A stretch of 12,249 bases of DNA from Bacillota bacterium (GTDB lineage Bacteria > Bacillota > Dethiobacteria > DTU022 > JAAZDU01). Location: the NCBI GenBank assembly GCA_012512665.1, contig JAAZDU010000180.1, forward strand, positions 1-12,249, read 5' to 3'. This document shows positions 1 to 7,180 of the stretch, piece after piece (the first letter of the stretch is position 1; each line of letters begins with the position of its first letter). Both the position numbers and the translations under genes were made by a program. The notes under the pieces were generated by a model that saw only the letters and a list, made by a program, of their open reading frames with translations, did no database searches and had not been told where the DNA came from.

Positions 1-370
1 CCGCACAGCCGATCATAAGGTTTCCCGCCATTATGGACACAGGGAGCATGATTTAGGCAATATCAGGGAATACGAGCTATACTTAGAAAAGATTAATAAG
101 ATTTTTGCTGAAGTATTTACAGCGCTAAAGAAAGGTAAATACTGTATCGTAGTTGTCATGGACCTGCGCAAAAAGAGCAAGTTTTACCCGCTGCACCTCG
201 ATCTTACCCTTATCATGCAAAAGATTGGCTTTCTTTTGGATGATATTATTATTTGGGACAGGCGCAGAGATTATAATTTTTTGCGCCCTCTCGGCTATCC
301 CTATGTTTTCCGGGTGAACAAAGTTCACGAGTATCTGCTAATTTTTCAGAAACCAAAGGCAAAAAAATAA
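1..370 (+). CDS. DNA methyltransferase-like protein, C-terminal part (5' end outside window)
   Basis: The open frame enters from the left edge (first full codon at position 2) and ends at TAA 368-370, giving the last 122 residues. The visible part has a strand-like VVVMDLRKKSKFYPLHLDL segment, then GFLLDDIIIWDRR, then LRPLGYPYVFRVNKVHEYLLIF and a lysine-rich end. This matches my memory of the C-terminal half of N6/N4 DNA methylase-type proteins (pfam01555/COG0863-like, also annotated as TRM11-type methyltransferases) in Firmicutes. The SAM-binding and DPPY-type catalytic motifs would lie upstream and cannot be checked, so the substrate (DNA or RNA) and activity are open. No terminator is seen after the stop; the promoter of the next gene starts 11 bases downstream. 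Confidence 0.65.
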   Translation, partial: RTADHKVSRHYGHREHDLGNIREYELYLEKINKIFAEVFTALKKGKYCIVVVMDLRKKSKFYPLHLDLTLIMQKIGFLLDDIIIWDRRRDYNFLRPLGYPYVFRVNKVHEYLLIFQKPKAKK

Positions 371-381
371 GCTGATAAATA

Positions 382-410
382 TTGACAGCGTAATTTGATT
401 ATAGTATATT
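382..410 (+). promoter_or_regulatory. Sigma-A-type promoter for the selenoprotein gene
   Basis: TTGACA (382-387) and TATATT (405-410) are separated by exactly 17 bases in an AT-rich stretch. The -35 box is a perfect consensus and the -10 box has one mismatch. It lies 26 bases upstream of the ATG at 437, so the transcript would have a very short leader with little beyond the ribosome binding site. Confidence 0.75.
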
Positions 411-436
411 AGTAAAAAGAGAGGAGGTTGGTCTTG

Positions 437-703
437 ATGATTGTTAACATCACAGATGAAGCCAAGCAATTTATGGCAAAAAAAGGAGCAGCTGCAACCG
501 TAAAAATGAAATTGTTTGGCGGCTGAGCCGGTTGCACATTACAGCCCACCGTGGAGTTGGGCAGGCCTGTGAACAGAGATAAGTACCTGACATATGAGGA
601 TAACGGGGCCACTTTATATGTGGATAAGAGTATAAAAGCTTCTGAGATTAAAGTGTACCTGCGCAAAGGCTTCTTTAAGGGCCTGGCTGCCATTATAAAT
701 TAA
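437..703 (+). CDS. HesB-like selenoprotein (CC/Se motif family), UGA read as selenocysteine
   Basis: ATG 437 follows GAGGAGG (421-427) with a 9-base spacer. The frame runs to TAA 701-703, giving 88 residues if the in-frame TGA at 524-526 is read as selenocysteine (U30). Sequence around it is LFGG-U-AGC, so U30 and C33 form a UxxC redox-type motif. Downstream the frame stays protein-like: QPTVELGRPVN, YVDKSIKA, then a hydrophobic end GFFKGLAAIIN. This order (MIVNITDEAKQFM start, GG[C/U] centre, PTVxLG, YVDKS) matches the small HesB-like 'CC/Se motif (seleno)protein' family of anaerobic Firmicutes, where either Cys or Sec occupies this place. It lacks the C-terminal CxC pair of IscA/HesB iron-sulfur carriers, so it is unlikely to be a classical A-type scaffold; its biochemical role is not known to me. 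Stopping at the TGA would leave a 29-residue peptide. It has its own promoter and terminator, so it is monocistronic. Confidence 0.85.
524..574 (+). promoter_or_regulatory. UGA selenocysteine codon and SECIS-like hairpin
   Basis: Directly after the UGA the RNA can fold into a two-part hairpin. The lower stem pairs 531-538 with 568-574: seven pairs with G534 bulged. After an internal loop, the upper stem pairs GCCCA 544-548 with UGGGC 558-562. The apical loop 549-557 is CCGUGGAGU and contains GG about 27 bases after the UGA. Bacterial SECIS elements sit within roughly the first 40 bases after UGA and present G residues in a small apical loop to SelB, so position and shape fit. Folding was done by eye only. 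Confidence 0.6.
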
Positions 704-747
704 TATTAATAATTTATATAGCAGTTTACGTTTTATGGTAGAACAAT

Positions 748-773
748 CTGCCCTGGCAAGGGCAGTTTTTTTT
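748..773 (+). terminator. Rho-independent terminator of the selenoprotein gene
   Basis: CTGCCC (748-753) pairs perfectly with GGGCAG (760-765) around a six-base loop and is followed by eight T residues. It is 44 bases after the stop codon at 703. The stem is nearly the same as that of the terminator at 7749-7771 (GCCCTGG at the turn in both). Confidence 0.9.
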
Positions 774-799
774 GCTGCCATAGAGCTGAATAATATTAT
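772..799 (+). promoter_or_regulatory. Weak candidate promoter for the polyprenyl synthase
   Basis: TTGCTG (772-777) and TATTAT (794-799) are 16 bases apart between the upstream terminator and the gene at 844. The -35 match is poor. It is listed because the terminator before it means the synthase needs its own start point somewhere in 774-830. Confidence 0.3.
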
Positions 800-843
800 C
801 TTCTAGCTAAAAAATAGTAGTAAAAACTTAGCAGGAGGATAGC

Positions 844-1845
844 ATGCCTGTTCTTTCTAAAGTTTCCCTTGAAGCTCTTTCACAGTTGCTGGAGAAGGCG
901 CAAAATTTTTTGCTTCCTGAGCTGCAGGAGCTGGAATTGTTTTTGCAGGAAAGTTCAGACTGCGAAGGTTTAACAGCTGCTCTCGTCAGCCATTTGTTGC
1001 TAAATAAAGGCAAGAGAATTAGGCCTTTGCTTGTCTTGCTCACTGCCTCCCTGCAAGGAAAAAGGCCGCAGAAAAATGTTTTGCGGATAGCGGGGGCGGT
1101 GGAGCTGATCCACACCGCCTCCCTTGTGCACGATGATATTATAGATGAATCCGACCGGAGAAGAGGGCGCCCTTCTCTAAATTGCTTGTATGGTAACCAC
1201 CTGGCCGTCCTTGCTGGCGATTATCTTTTTGCCAAAGCCTTTTATTATCTTGCAGATGACCCTGTTTTGCTCCAGTTGATGACGAGGGTGATAGGCCTGA
1301 TGTGCCAGGGTGAGGTAGAGCAGGGCAGCACACTGTACTGCTGCGATCTTAACAGGGAAGATTATTGGGCTAGAGTTTATAAAAAAACTGCCTTTTTTCT
1401 AGGGGCTTGCTGCCGGGCTGGGGGCTACCTGGCCGGCCTGTCGGCAAGAGAAGAACAACTGCTGGAAGATTACGGGGTGGAGCTGGGAAAAGCATATCAG
1501 CTGGTAGATGACCTCTTAGACTTTACCGGTGATCCAGTTGTAACTGGAAAACCCGTAGCTTCCGATCTTCTGCAGGGTATAGTAACTTTACCCGTGATCG
1601 AGTTAATGCAAAACAAGCGTTGGAAAAATTTTTTGCAGGAACATCTGCAAAATGGTATCCTAACTTCTGAAAAAGTGATGCTGCTGCGCCATGCTCTGGA
1701 AAAAGAAGGCATAATTAATGCTTTGTACGAGGAAGCCAGGCAAAGAGTAGAAAAGGCCTGTGGATTGCTGCAGTCTTTACCGTCCTTTCCTGCCCGGGAA
1801 CATTTAACTTCCCTGGCGCAATATATTGTCCTGCGCCAAAAATAA
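844..1845 (+). CDS. Long-chain polyprenyl diphosphate synthase (heptaprenyl/octaprenyl type)
   Basis: Condenses isopentenyl diphosphate units onto an allylic diphosphate to make a long trans-prenyl chain, usually for quinone side chains. The 333-residue product has the family motifs in order: GKRIRP (56-61), the first aspartate-rich motif HDDIIDESDRRRGRP (D97, D98, D101), KTAFF (181-185), the second aspartate-rich motif VDDLLDF (D222, D223, D226) and GKPVASDLLQGIVTLP (235-250). The fifth residue before the first DD is alanine (A92), a small side chain that leaves the chain-length pocket open, so a long product (C30-C40) is expected; the exact length cannot be read. AGGAGG (833-838) sits 5 bases before the ATG. 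The stop is 3 bases from the stop of the convergent YtpB-like terpene synthase, which is interesting because that family uses the C35 product. No partner small subunit (HepS-like) is seen here. Confidence 0.92.
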   Translation: MPVLSKVSLEALSQLLEKAQNFLLPELQELELFLQESSDCEGLTAALVSHLLLNKGKRIRPLLVLLTASLQGKRPQKNVLRIAGAVELIHTASLVHDDIIDESDRRRGRPSLNCLYGNHLAVLAGDYLFAKAFYYLADDPVLLQLMTRVIGLMCQGEVEQGSTLYCCDLNREDYWARVYKKTAFFLGACCRAGGYLAGLSAREEQLLEDYGVELGKAYQLVDDLLDFTGDPVVTGKPVASDLLQGIVTLPVIELMQNKRWKNFLQEHLQNGILTSEKVMLLRHALEKEGIINALYEEARQRVEKACGLLQSLPSFPAREHLTSLAQYIVLRQK

Positions 1846-1848
1846 GGG

Positions 1849-2898
1849 TTAGATAAGATGGTACCTTCTCAAAGCGCTACACAGCCTGCGCATAGCAACA
1901 GTTTTTATCCCCGCGCTCTTTAAAAGAGAAAAGGCCAGCCCTTCCATCCCCTGTTCTTTTACTTTAGGGTCTGAAAGGTAAAGAGCAAGCATTCCTTTAA
2001 TAGCAGCGCGGTGAAAGGAAGGATGGGGTAATGATTTTACAGCTTCCAGGGATCGCGTAAGAAAAAAAAGAAGTCTTTTTTTTGTCATCTTATTGTCTGA
2101 GTAGTATGTAGTAAAATTTAAATCACCTTCGCGGTAATCTTCCTCTTGGTCTATCAAATAATCGAGCAAGATGTGAAGGCCGCAGATCCAGGGGAAATAA
2201 GCTTTAAGAAGGCTTTGGACCTCTTGTTCCGTCAGCTTGGGGTTGCGTGCCGCAGCCATGAGGATAAAAATGCCCAGTGTTGAGCCTGTAGCGGCCGCAA
2301 ATTCCCACCAGTAGAGCTCAGGCAAAGAGCGGCGGTGGAGCAAAAACCATGAGTAGAGCATGGGCTCCCTTTCCCGGGGGGCTATGTGTTTGGCTACCTG
2401 CAGCTGCGAGTAAAGCTTAACCAGCCTTAGGATATCGTTCTGCGCCAATTTATAAGAGGGAAGTGCAGACAGGCAGGAGCTACACCTTTTTTCCAGGTAT
2501 TCCAGGTAGCCCCCGTCGTTCTGAAAGGGATAAAAGAGATAACTGTTATGACAGCTTTTGTCGGCACAGATTGCCTTTTCCATGGAAAGGTGCAGTGTTT
2601 TGAAGGCCTGCATGCTGAAAATGTCTGTGCGGTCGCATAAATTATCCAGGTAATCGCTAATAGTCTGCAGCGCTACCAGGGCTGGTAAGATATCTTTTTT
2701 ATGAGAACCGTACAACTGAAAAAAACCGCCTCCTTGAGCATGGAAGCGTTTATGCTTTAAACTGGCGAGGGCTTGTGAACGTAAAAAATGAGAAGGGCAC
2801 TTCTCCAGTATTTTGTGATAGCACTTAAGTTCTTTTTCTACTCCGGGCAAAATTTGCACGATAAACTTGCCTATTAAAATATCTTCAGCGAGGGTCAT
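1849..2898 (-). CDS. ytpB: YtpB/DUF2600 family terpene synthase (tetraprenyl-beta-curcumene synthase-like)
   Basis: The family (DUF2600; Bacillus subtilis YtpB) cyclises C35 heptaprenyl diphosphate to tetraprenyl-beta-curcumene, a sesquarterpene. The 349-residue reading from ATG 2898 shows family segments: QALASLKHKRFHAQGG (42-57), aspartate-rich DYLDNLCDR (82-90), YKLAQNDILRLVKLYSQLQ (149-167), PELYWWEFAAATGSTLGIF (193-211) and a second acidic motif LLDYLIDQEEDY (244-255). The open frame extends upstream to 3021, but those 41 codons overlap the end of iorB and do not look like the family. ATG 2898 gives the MTLAEDIL start, in line with YtpB proteins, although no clear Shine-Dalgarno precedes it. 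It lies 38 bases after iorB, probably the last gene of the leftward operon. It is convergent with a polyprenyl diphosphate synthase, a possible substrate source. Function is by family; the product in this organism is inferred. Confidence 0.85.
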   Translation of the reverse strand: MTLAEDILIGKFIVQILPGVEKELKCYHKILEKCPSHFLRSQALASLKHKRFHAQGGGFFQLYGSHKKDILPALVALQTISDYLDNLCDRTDIFSMQAFKTLHLSMEKAICADKSCHNSYLFYPFQNDGGYLEYLEKRCSSCLSALPSYKLAQNDILRLVKLYSQLQVAKHIAPREREPMLYSWFLLHRRSLPELYWWEFAAATGSTLGIFILMAAARNPKLTEQEVQSLLKAYFPWICGLHILLDYLIDQEEDYREGDLNFTTYYSDNKMTKKRLLFFLTRSLEAVKSLPHPSFHRAAIKGMLALYLSDPKVKEQGMEGLAFSLLKSAGIKTVAMRRLCSALRRYHLI

Positions 2899-2936
2899 GA
2901 TATATATAGTATTGACAAAGCTGGGGCATAAAATTA

Positions 2937-3506
2937 TTAAAGGCTTTGCCCTGCCAGAAAAGCTTCTTTGTTCAGATCTAAAAATTTTGGGGGAACAGTA
3001 TTTTCCAGGGCTTCTAGCCACTGTTCCTGCTTAAAAGGCAGATGCTTGGAGAGCACCCCCAGCAGGGTGATGTTCAGGACCCGGGGGTTTTTCTCCACCG
3101 GGGTGTTTTCCCCTGTAACAGGAATGACCTGCACTTCCAAAGCATCCAGTTGCTCTGGTATATGGGCAGGGTAGCTCATCTGTTTGCAGAGAACAGGCAG
3201 GGGGGCCAGGGACCTGGTATGGTAGATTATTGTTCCTCCCCGGCGAAGGTAGGGTAGCCAGCGCATTGTTTCCAGTTGCTCAAAAGACAGGAGAAAATCA
3301 GCAGCTCCTAAAGGGATAAGGGGGGAATATACTTTTTCCCCCAACCGGACATGCGTAATTACGCTTCCACCTCGCTGGGCCATACCGTGGGTCTCAGCCA
3401 TTTTTACATCCAGGTTGGCGTTAAGGGCCAGTTGTCCCAAAATCTTGCCCGCAAGAATGGTGCCCTGTCCCCCTACCCCTGTTATGAGGATATCAATTTT
3501 ATTCAT
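2937..3506 (-). CDS. iorB: Indolepyruvate ferredoxin oxidoreductase, beta subunit
   Basis: Small (gamma-domain-like) subunit of the 2-oxoacid:ferredoxin oxidoreductase that converts aryl pyruvates (indolepyruvate, phenylpyruvate, hydroxyphenylpyruvate) plus CoA to aryl-acetyl-CoA, CO2 and reduced ferredoxin. The 189-residue product begins with the typical DILITGVGGQGTILAGKIL (GVGGQG at 10-15), followed by AETHGMAQRGGSVITHVRLG, both signatures of this subunit. The length is usual for IorB. Its ATG overlaps the TGA of iorA by four bases (ATGA at 3506-3503), which implies translational coupling, and AAAGGGTG lies a suitable distance upstream inside iorA. No cysteine cluster is expected here and none is seen. 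Confidence 0.93.
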   Translation of the reverse strand: MNKIDILITGVGGQGTILAGKILGQLALNANLDVKMAETHGMAQRGGSVITHVRLGEKVYSPLIPLGAADFLLSFEQLETMRWLPYLRRGGTIIYHTRSLAPLPVLCKQMSYPAHIPEQLDALEVQVIPVTGENTPVEKNPRVLNITLLGVLSKHLPFKQEQWLEALENTVPPKFLDLNKEAFLAGQSL

Positions 3507-5275
3507 TTGGTTTCACCCTTTCCTTCTCCAGGCTGCAAAGCTCCATAACGGCAAAGCTGTGTGCACAAATTACAACCGTTGCAAATGTCTTCGTCGATGG
3601 CAACTGTCAAGCCTTGATCTTCTGCAGGGCCCGTTTCCTCAAGGCTTAAAGCGGGGCAGCCGATACCGAGGCAGGCTTTACACCCGATGCAGTTTTCCTT
3701 TACTACGAGGGGTGGTTCGTTTTGTAGACGCTGCTTAAGAGCGCAGGGGTAGCGGGCAATGATGACAGAAGGCTCGGGCACGGATAATTCTTCTTTCACT
3801 GCCTGGCGGAACGCATCCAACTGGAGGGGGTTCTCTACCCTTACCCTGGATACACCCAGGGAGCGGACCAGGGCCTCCAGATCTACGGCATAAGTAGGTT
3901 CTTTTTGCAGGGTTTGACCGGTGGCAGGATGATCTTGATGCCCTGTCATGGCAGTAGTGCCGTTATCCAGGATGATGACAGTGGTCTTACCCTTGTTATA
4001 AACAACATCCATTAAAGCTGTTATCCCGGAGTGCAAAAAGGTAGAATCGCCGATAACAGCCACTGTTTTCTGCCAGGCTGAGGGATCAGCTTTTTCCATA
4101 CCAAAAGCAGTGCCCACACTGGCGCCCATGCAGATACAGGAATCCATGGCCTCCAGCGGAGGCAGTGCTCCCAGGGTATAGCAGCCAATATCGCCTGTAA
4201 CGGTGAGTTTTAAGCGTTTTAGCGTGTAGAGCGCCCCCCTGTGGCCGCAGCCGGGGCAGAACAGCGGCGGACGGCCAGGGAGTTTCTCAGTGGCAGGTGC
4301 ATTAACCCCTTGCCAGATATTTTTCTGCCATCCCTGCGCCACTATTTCAGGCCGCAGCTCTCCTGTCCGAGGAAGCAGGTCTTTACCATGAACTTTAATA
4401 CCCATGGCCTTAATATCGTTTTCCAGCAAAGGTTCCAGCTCTTCAACCATATATATTTTTTTAACCTGGGAGGCAAAATCTTTGATAAGTTCCGGTGAGA
4501 GGGGGTAAGAAAGGCCTAGTTTTAAAAATGAGGCTTCCGGGAAAGCTTCTTTAGCGTAATGGTAGGATACCCCTGCCGTGATAATACCGAGTTCCGAGCT
4601 CCCTTTTTCTATGATATTCATGGGGTGGGTGGTGGCAAAATCTATAAGCCTTTTTCTTCTTTTTTCCACTTCCTCGTGCCGCAGCCGGGCAAAAGCAGGC
4701 AGCATCACGTATTTAGCAGCCTTTTTGCTGTACGGGCGAATGGCGCGAGAGGGCTCATCTTCAACATTAACGATGCTGCGGGAATGGGAGACGCGGGTAG
4801 TGGTCCGCAAGAGCACAGGGGTATCAAATTTTTCGCTAATATCCAGTGCTTCTTTTACCATGAGCCGTGCTTCTTCACTATCGGCAGGTTCCAGCATAGG
4901 CACCTTTGCCATGCGGGCATAGTAACGGTTGTCCTGTTCGTTTTGTGAGCTGAACATACCAGGATCATCGGCGCAGACCAGTATCAGCCCACCTTCTATG
5001 CCGGTATAAGCCAGGGTCATAAAAGGGTCAGCTGCCACGTTGAGCCCGACATGTTTCATGGCAACCAATACCCTGGCACCGCCCAGGGAAGCGCCAGCAG
5101 CCACTTCCAAAGCAACCTTTTCATTGGGGCACCAGCTGCAGTTAACTCCGGGGTAAGTGGCCAGGTTTTCCAGAATCTCGGTGCTGGGTGTACCAGGGTA
5201 AGCTGTGGCCACTGTTACTCCTGCTTCATATGCACCGCGGGCAATGGCTTCGTTGCCGGATAGAATTACTTTCAC
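3503..5275 (-). CDS. iorA: Indolepyruvate ferredoxin oxidoreductase, alpha subunit
   Basis: Catalytic thiamine-diphosphate subunit of the aryl-pyruvate:ferredoxin oxidoreductase, cytoplasmic, partner of iorB. In the 590-residue reading from GTG 5275, the N-terminal part has LSGNEAIARGAYEAG and AYPGTPSTEI (pyrimidine-binding domain). The middle has FCPGCGHRGALY (about 339-350). The thiamine-diphosphate domain follows, with GDIGCYTLG, IGDSTFLHSGITAL and the VIILDN element (about 408-438). The C-terminus carries two [4Fe-4S] motifs: CIGCKACLGIGCP (C529, C532, C535, C540) and CNGCNLCTQLC (C565, C568, C571, C575), the usual pattern for this subunit. A longer GTG start at 5284 exists, but AGAAAGG (5292-5286 on this strand) is only 1 base from it and 10 bases from GTG 5275. 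The start at 5275 also gives the common MKVILSGNEA beginning. The 165-base gap before it (5276-5440) holds no gene. Confidence 0.95.
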   Translation of the reverse strand: MKVILSGNEAIARGAYEAGVTVATAYPGTPSTEILENLATYPGVNCSWCPNEKVALEVAAGASLGGARVLVAMKHVGLNVAADPFMTLAYTGIEGGLILVCADDPGMFSSQNEQDNRYYARMAKVPMLEPADSEEARLMVKEALDISEKFDTPVLLRTTTRVSHSRSIVNVEDEPSRAIRPYSKKAAKYVMLPAFARLRHEEVEKRRKRLIDFATTHPMNIIEKGSSELGIITAGVSYHYAKEAFPEASFLKLGLSYPLSPELIKDFASQVKKIYMVEELEPLLENDIKAMGIKVHGKDLLPRTGELRPEIVAQGWQKNIWQGVNAPATEKLPGRPPLFCPGCGHRGALYTLKRLKLTVTGDIGCYTLGALPPLEAMDSCICMGASVGTAFGMEKADPSAWQKTVAVIGDSTFLHSGITALMDVVYNKGKTTVIILDNGTTAMTGHQDHPATGQTLQKEPTYAVDLEALVRSLGVSRVRVENPLQLDAFRQAVKEELSVPEPSVIIARYPCALKQRLQNEPPLVVKENCIGCKACLGIGCPALSLEETGPAEDQGLTVAIDEDICNGCNLCTQLCRYGALQPGEGKGETK

Positions 5276-5440
5276 CAGTATCACGCCTTTCTGCTGCTTT
5301 TCTGAAAATAAAAACTAAATCCTTACTTTTTTCGCAAATTTGTTTTGTCTTACAGATGATGCCTTTCAGAAACTGGGGCTACCACCTTCCGTGATACCAG
5401 GTGTTCAACCTCACGTAGTGTTCATGTTAATCATTGTTTT

Positions 5441-5860
5441 TTACCCCCGTACCTTATTTACTGTTTCTATTCCTTTTTCCTTAAGTGTTTGCAGGGCGTG
5501 GGGTATATCATCTACCCTCATAAGAATAAGGGCATCTTCCTCAGGCTTTTCAATGAAAGAATAAAGGTATTCTATATTAATTTCTTTTTCTTCCAGGTAT
5601 TTTAATACCTTAGCTAATCCACCGGGCCGATCGGGCACCTTAACAGCAATTACTTCTGTCATGGAAGCAATGAACCCTTCATCTTTAAGAATTTTAATGG
5701 CTTTTTCAGTCTGATCCACAATAATTCTTAAAATGCCAAAGTCCGAGGTGTCGGCTATGGAGAGGGCGCGAATATTGATGTTGTTTTTACCCAGAGCTTC
5801 AGTTACCCGCACCAGGCGACCGCACTTGTTTTCCAAAAAAACGGAGATCTGCTTAACCAT
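5441..5860 (-). CDS. Double ACT-domain protein, putative amino-acid sensor
   Basis: The 139-residue protein consists of two ACT domains and nothing else: roughly 3-68 (ISVFLENKCGRLVRVTEAL, then NINIRALSIAD) and 70-137 (IAVKVPDRPGGLAKVLKYL, then INIEYLYSFIE). Each starts with the beta strand plus GRL/GGL turn typical of amino-acid-binding ACT folds. Proteins of this sort are commonly encoded beside phenylacetate-CoA ligase and indolepyruvate oxidoreductase genes, so a role in sensing an aromatic amino acid for this pathway is likely but inferred. It has no DNA-binding or catalytic domain, so it would act by protein contact. AAGGGGGGAG precedes the ATG, and the gap to paaK is 18 bases. The 165 bases downstream (5276-5440), before iorA, hold no terminator and only a poor promoter-like pair (TTGCGA, TTTTAT). 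Confidence 0.9.
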   Translation of the reverse strand: MVKQISVFLENKCGRLVRVTEALGKNNINIRALSIADTSDFGILRIIVDQTEKAIKILKDEGFIASMTEVIAVKVPDRPGGLAKVLKYLEEKEINIEYLYSFIEKPEEDALILMRVDDIPHALQTLKEKGIETVNKVRG

Positions 5861-5878
5861 ATTATCTCCCCCCTTATT

Positions 5879-7180
5879 TTATAAATTTCTTTTATCGATT
5901 ACTCTTTTTGCCTTTCCTTCGCTGCGCTGCAAGCTCTTGGGTTCCACCAGGGTAACTTTGGCCTTAACGGCCAGATTGCTTTCAAGTTCACGGCTTATAA
6001 CTTTCTCCAGCTCTTCCAAGCCTTTTACCTTGTCAGAGAACATTTGTTCTGATACTTCCACCAGGACCGTCAGGGTGTCGAGCGAACCCTCCCTGTCCAC
6101 TACTATCTGGTAATGGGGCTCTGTTTGTCCGAGATCCATTAAAACAGCTTCAATCTGAGATGGAAATACATTGACACCTCTGATTATTAACATATCGTCG
6201 GTGCGCCCGCTCACCTTGGCCATGCGCACCATGGTTCTGCCGCAGGGGCATTTTTCCCTCTTAAGGGAGGTTATATCTCTGGTGCGGTAACGAATAACGG
6301 GGATCGCTTCCTTGGTAAGGGTGGTGAGGACTAGCTCGCCTGTTTCTCCATCGGGGAGGACTTCACCTGTATGGGGGTCAATGATCTCTGGCAGAAAATG
6401 ATCTTCAAAAATATGGAGCCCATCTTTTTGGAGGCATTCGCTTGATATGCCAGGACCCATCACTTCGCTTAAGCCGTAGATGTCAATGGCATCAATATTT
6501 AGTTTTTCTTCTACTACTCTGCGCATACTTTCTGTCCAGGGTTCAGCGCCAAATACCCCGGCTTTTAGCTTTAGTTCTTCCGGTTTTATACCCATTTCTT
6601 CTATAGTTTCAGCAATGTAGAGGGCATAAGATGGAGTGCAGGCCAGCACCGTAGTCTGAAAATCTACCATAATGCGCACCTGCTTCTTTGTTTGGCCCCC
6701 TGAAATAGGGATAACGGTGGCTCCTAATTTCTCTGCTCCATAATGAAGTCCTAAGCCGCCGGTAAAAAGACCGTATCCGTAAGCAATCTGGATAACGCTG
6801 TTGGCCGTTGCCCCGCTGCAGGAAAGAGTCCTTGCTATTAGCTCAGACCAGGTTTCCAGGTCATTACGGGTATAGCCTACAACTGTGGCCTGACCGGTGG
6901 TGCCCGATGAGGAATGCAGCCTAACGACCTCCTGCAGAGGTACGGCAAACAGGCCAAAAGGGTAGTTTTGCCTCAAGTCCTCCTTAGTAGTAAAAGGAAG
7001 CTTTGATAGATCTGCTAGAGACTTTATATCACCAGGCTCAATCCCCTTTTCTTTGAAGGCTTTTTGGTAAAAAGGAACGCGCTGGTAGACAAGTTCCAGG
7101 GTTTTTTTCAAACGCAAGTACTGAAGTTTTTCCAATTCTTCCCGTGACATGGTTTCATACTTGGGATTCCAGATCGGCAT
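5879..7180 (-). CDS. paaK: Phenylacetate--CoA ligase (aryl acetate AMP-forming ligase)
   Basis: Activates phenylacetate or related aryl acetates with ATP and CoA through an adenylate. The 433-residue reading has the P-loop-like [16 protein letters not shown] (89-104), [12 protein letters not shown] (133-144), FGAEPW (210-215), the [12 protein letters not shown] motif (233-244), YRTRDIT (298-304), a CPCGRT loop (311-316) and [17 protein letters not shown] (324-340) before the small C-terminal domain. The whole family order is present and the length is standard. An ATG at 7213 would add 11 residues ([11 protein letters not shown]) but has no Shine-Dalgarno. ATG 7180 has AAGGGGG 10 bases upstream and yields the usual MPIWNPKYE start. 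It is the first gene of the leftward set paaK, ACT, iorA, iorB, ytpB-like. Together with IorAB it can connect aryl pyruvate, aryl-acetyl-CoA and free aryl acetate, in either direction. Confidence 0.94.
   Translation of the reverse strand: MPIWNPKYETMSREELEKLQYLRLKKTLELVYQRVPFYQKAFKEKGIEPGDIKSLADLSKLPFTTKEDLRQNYPFGLFAVPLQEVVRLHSSSGTTGQATVVGYTRNDLETWSELIARTLSCSGATANSVIQIAYGYGLFTGGLGLHYGAEKLGATVIPISGGQTKKQVRIMVDFQTTVLACTPSYALYIAETIEEMGIKPEELKLKAGVFGAEPWTESMRRVVEEKLNIDAIDIYGLSEVMGPGISSECLQKDGLHIFEDHFLPEIIDPHTGEVLPDGETGELVLTTLTKEAIPVIRYRTRDITSLKREKCPCGRTMVRMAKVSGRTDDMLIIRGVNVFPSQIEAVLMDLGQTEPHYQIVVDREGSLDTLTVLVEVSEQMFSDKVKGLEELEKVISRELESNLAVKAKVTLVEPKSLQRSEGKAKRVIDKRNL

Noticed and set aside
437..526. 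A 29-residue peptide ending at TGA, or a pseudogene caused by that TGA
   Set aside because: The frame continues with family-like sequence after the TGA, the UGA sits at the Cys/Sec column of the family and a SECIS-like hairpin follows. There is no other damage in the gene.
409..693. A 94-codon open frame on the minus strand
   Set aside because: It is the antisense shadow of the selenoprotein gene. It has no ribosome binding site or recognisable protein pattern, while the + strand has promoter, ribosome binding site, family motifs and terminator.
2899..3021. N-terminal extension of the YtpB-like protein up to 3021
   Set aside because: These codons overlap the end of iorB and read as MARSPGKYCSPKIF-type sequence unlike the family; the family-like start is at 2898.
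5276..5440. T-box-like core (GGTGGTAGCC on the minus strand) before iorA
   Set aside because: The match to the GGTGGNACCGCG T-box core fails in its second half, the gap is too short for a full T-box and no terminator follows.
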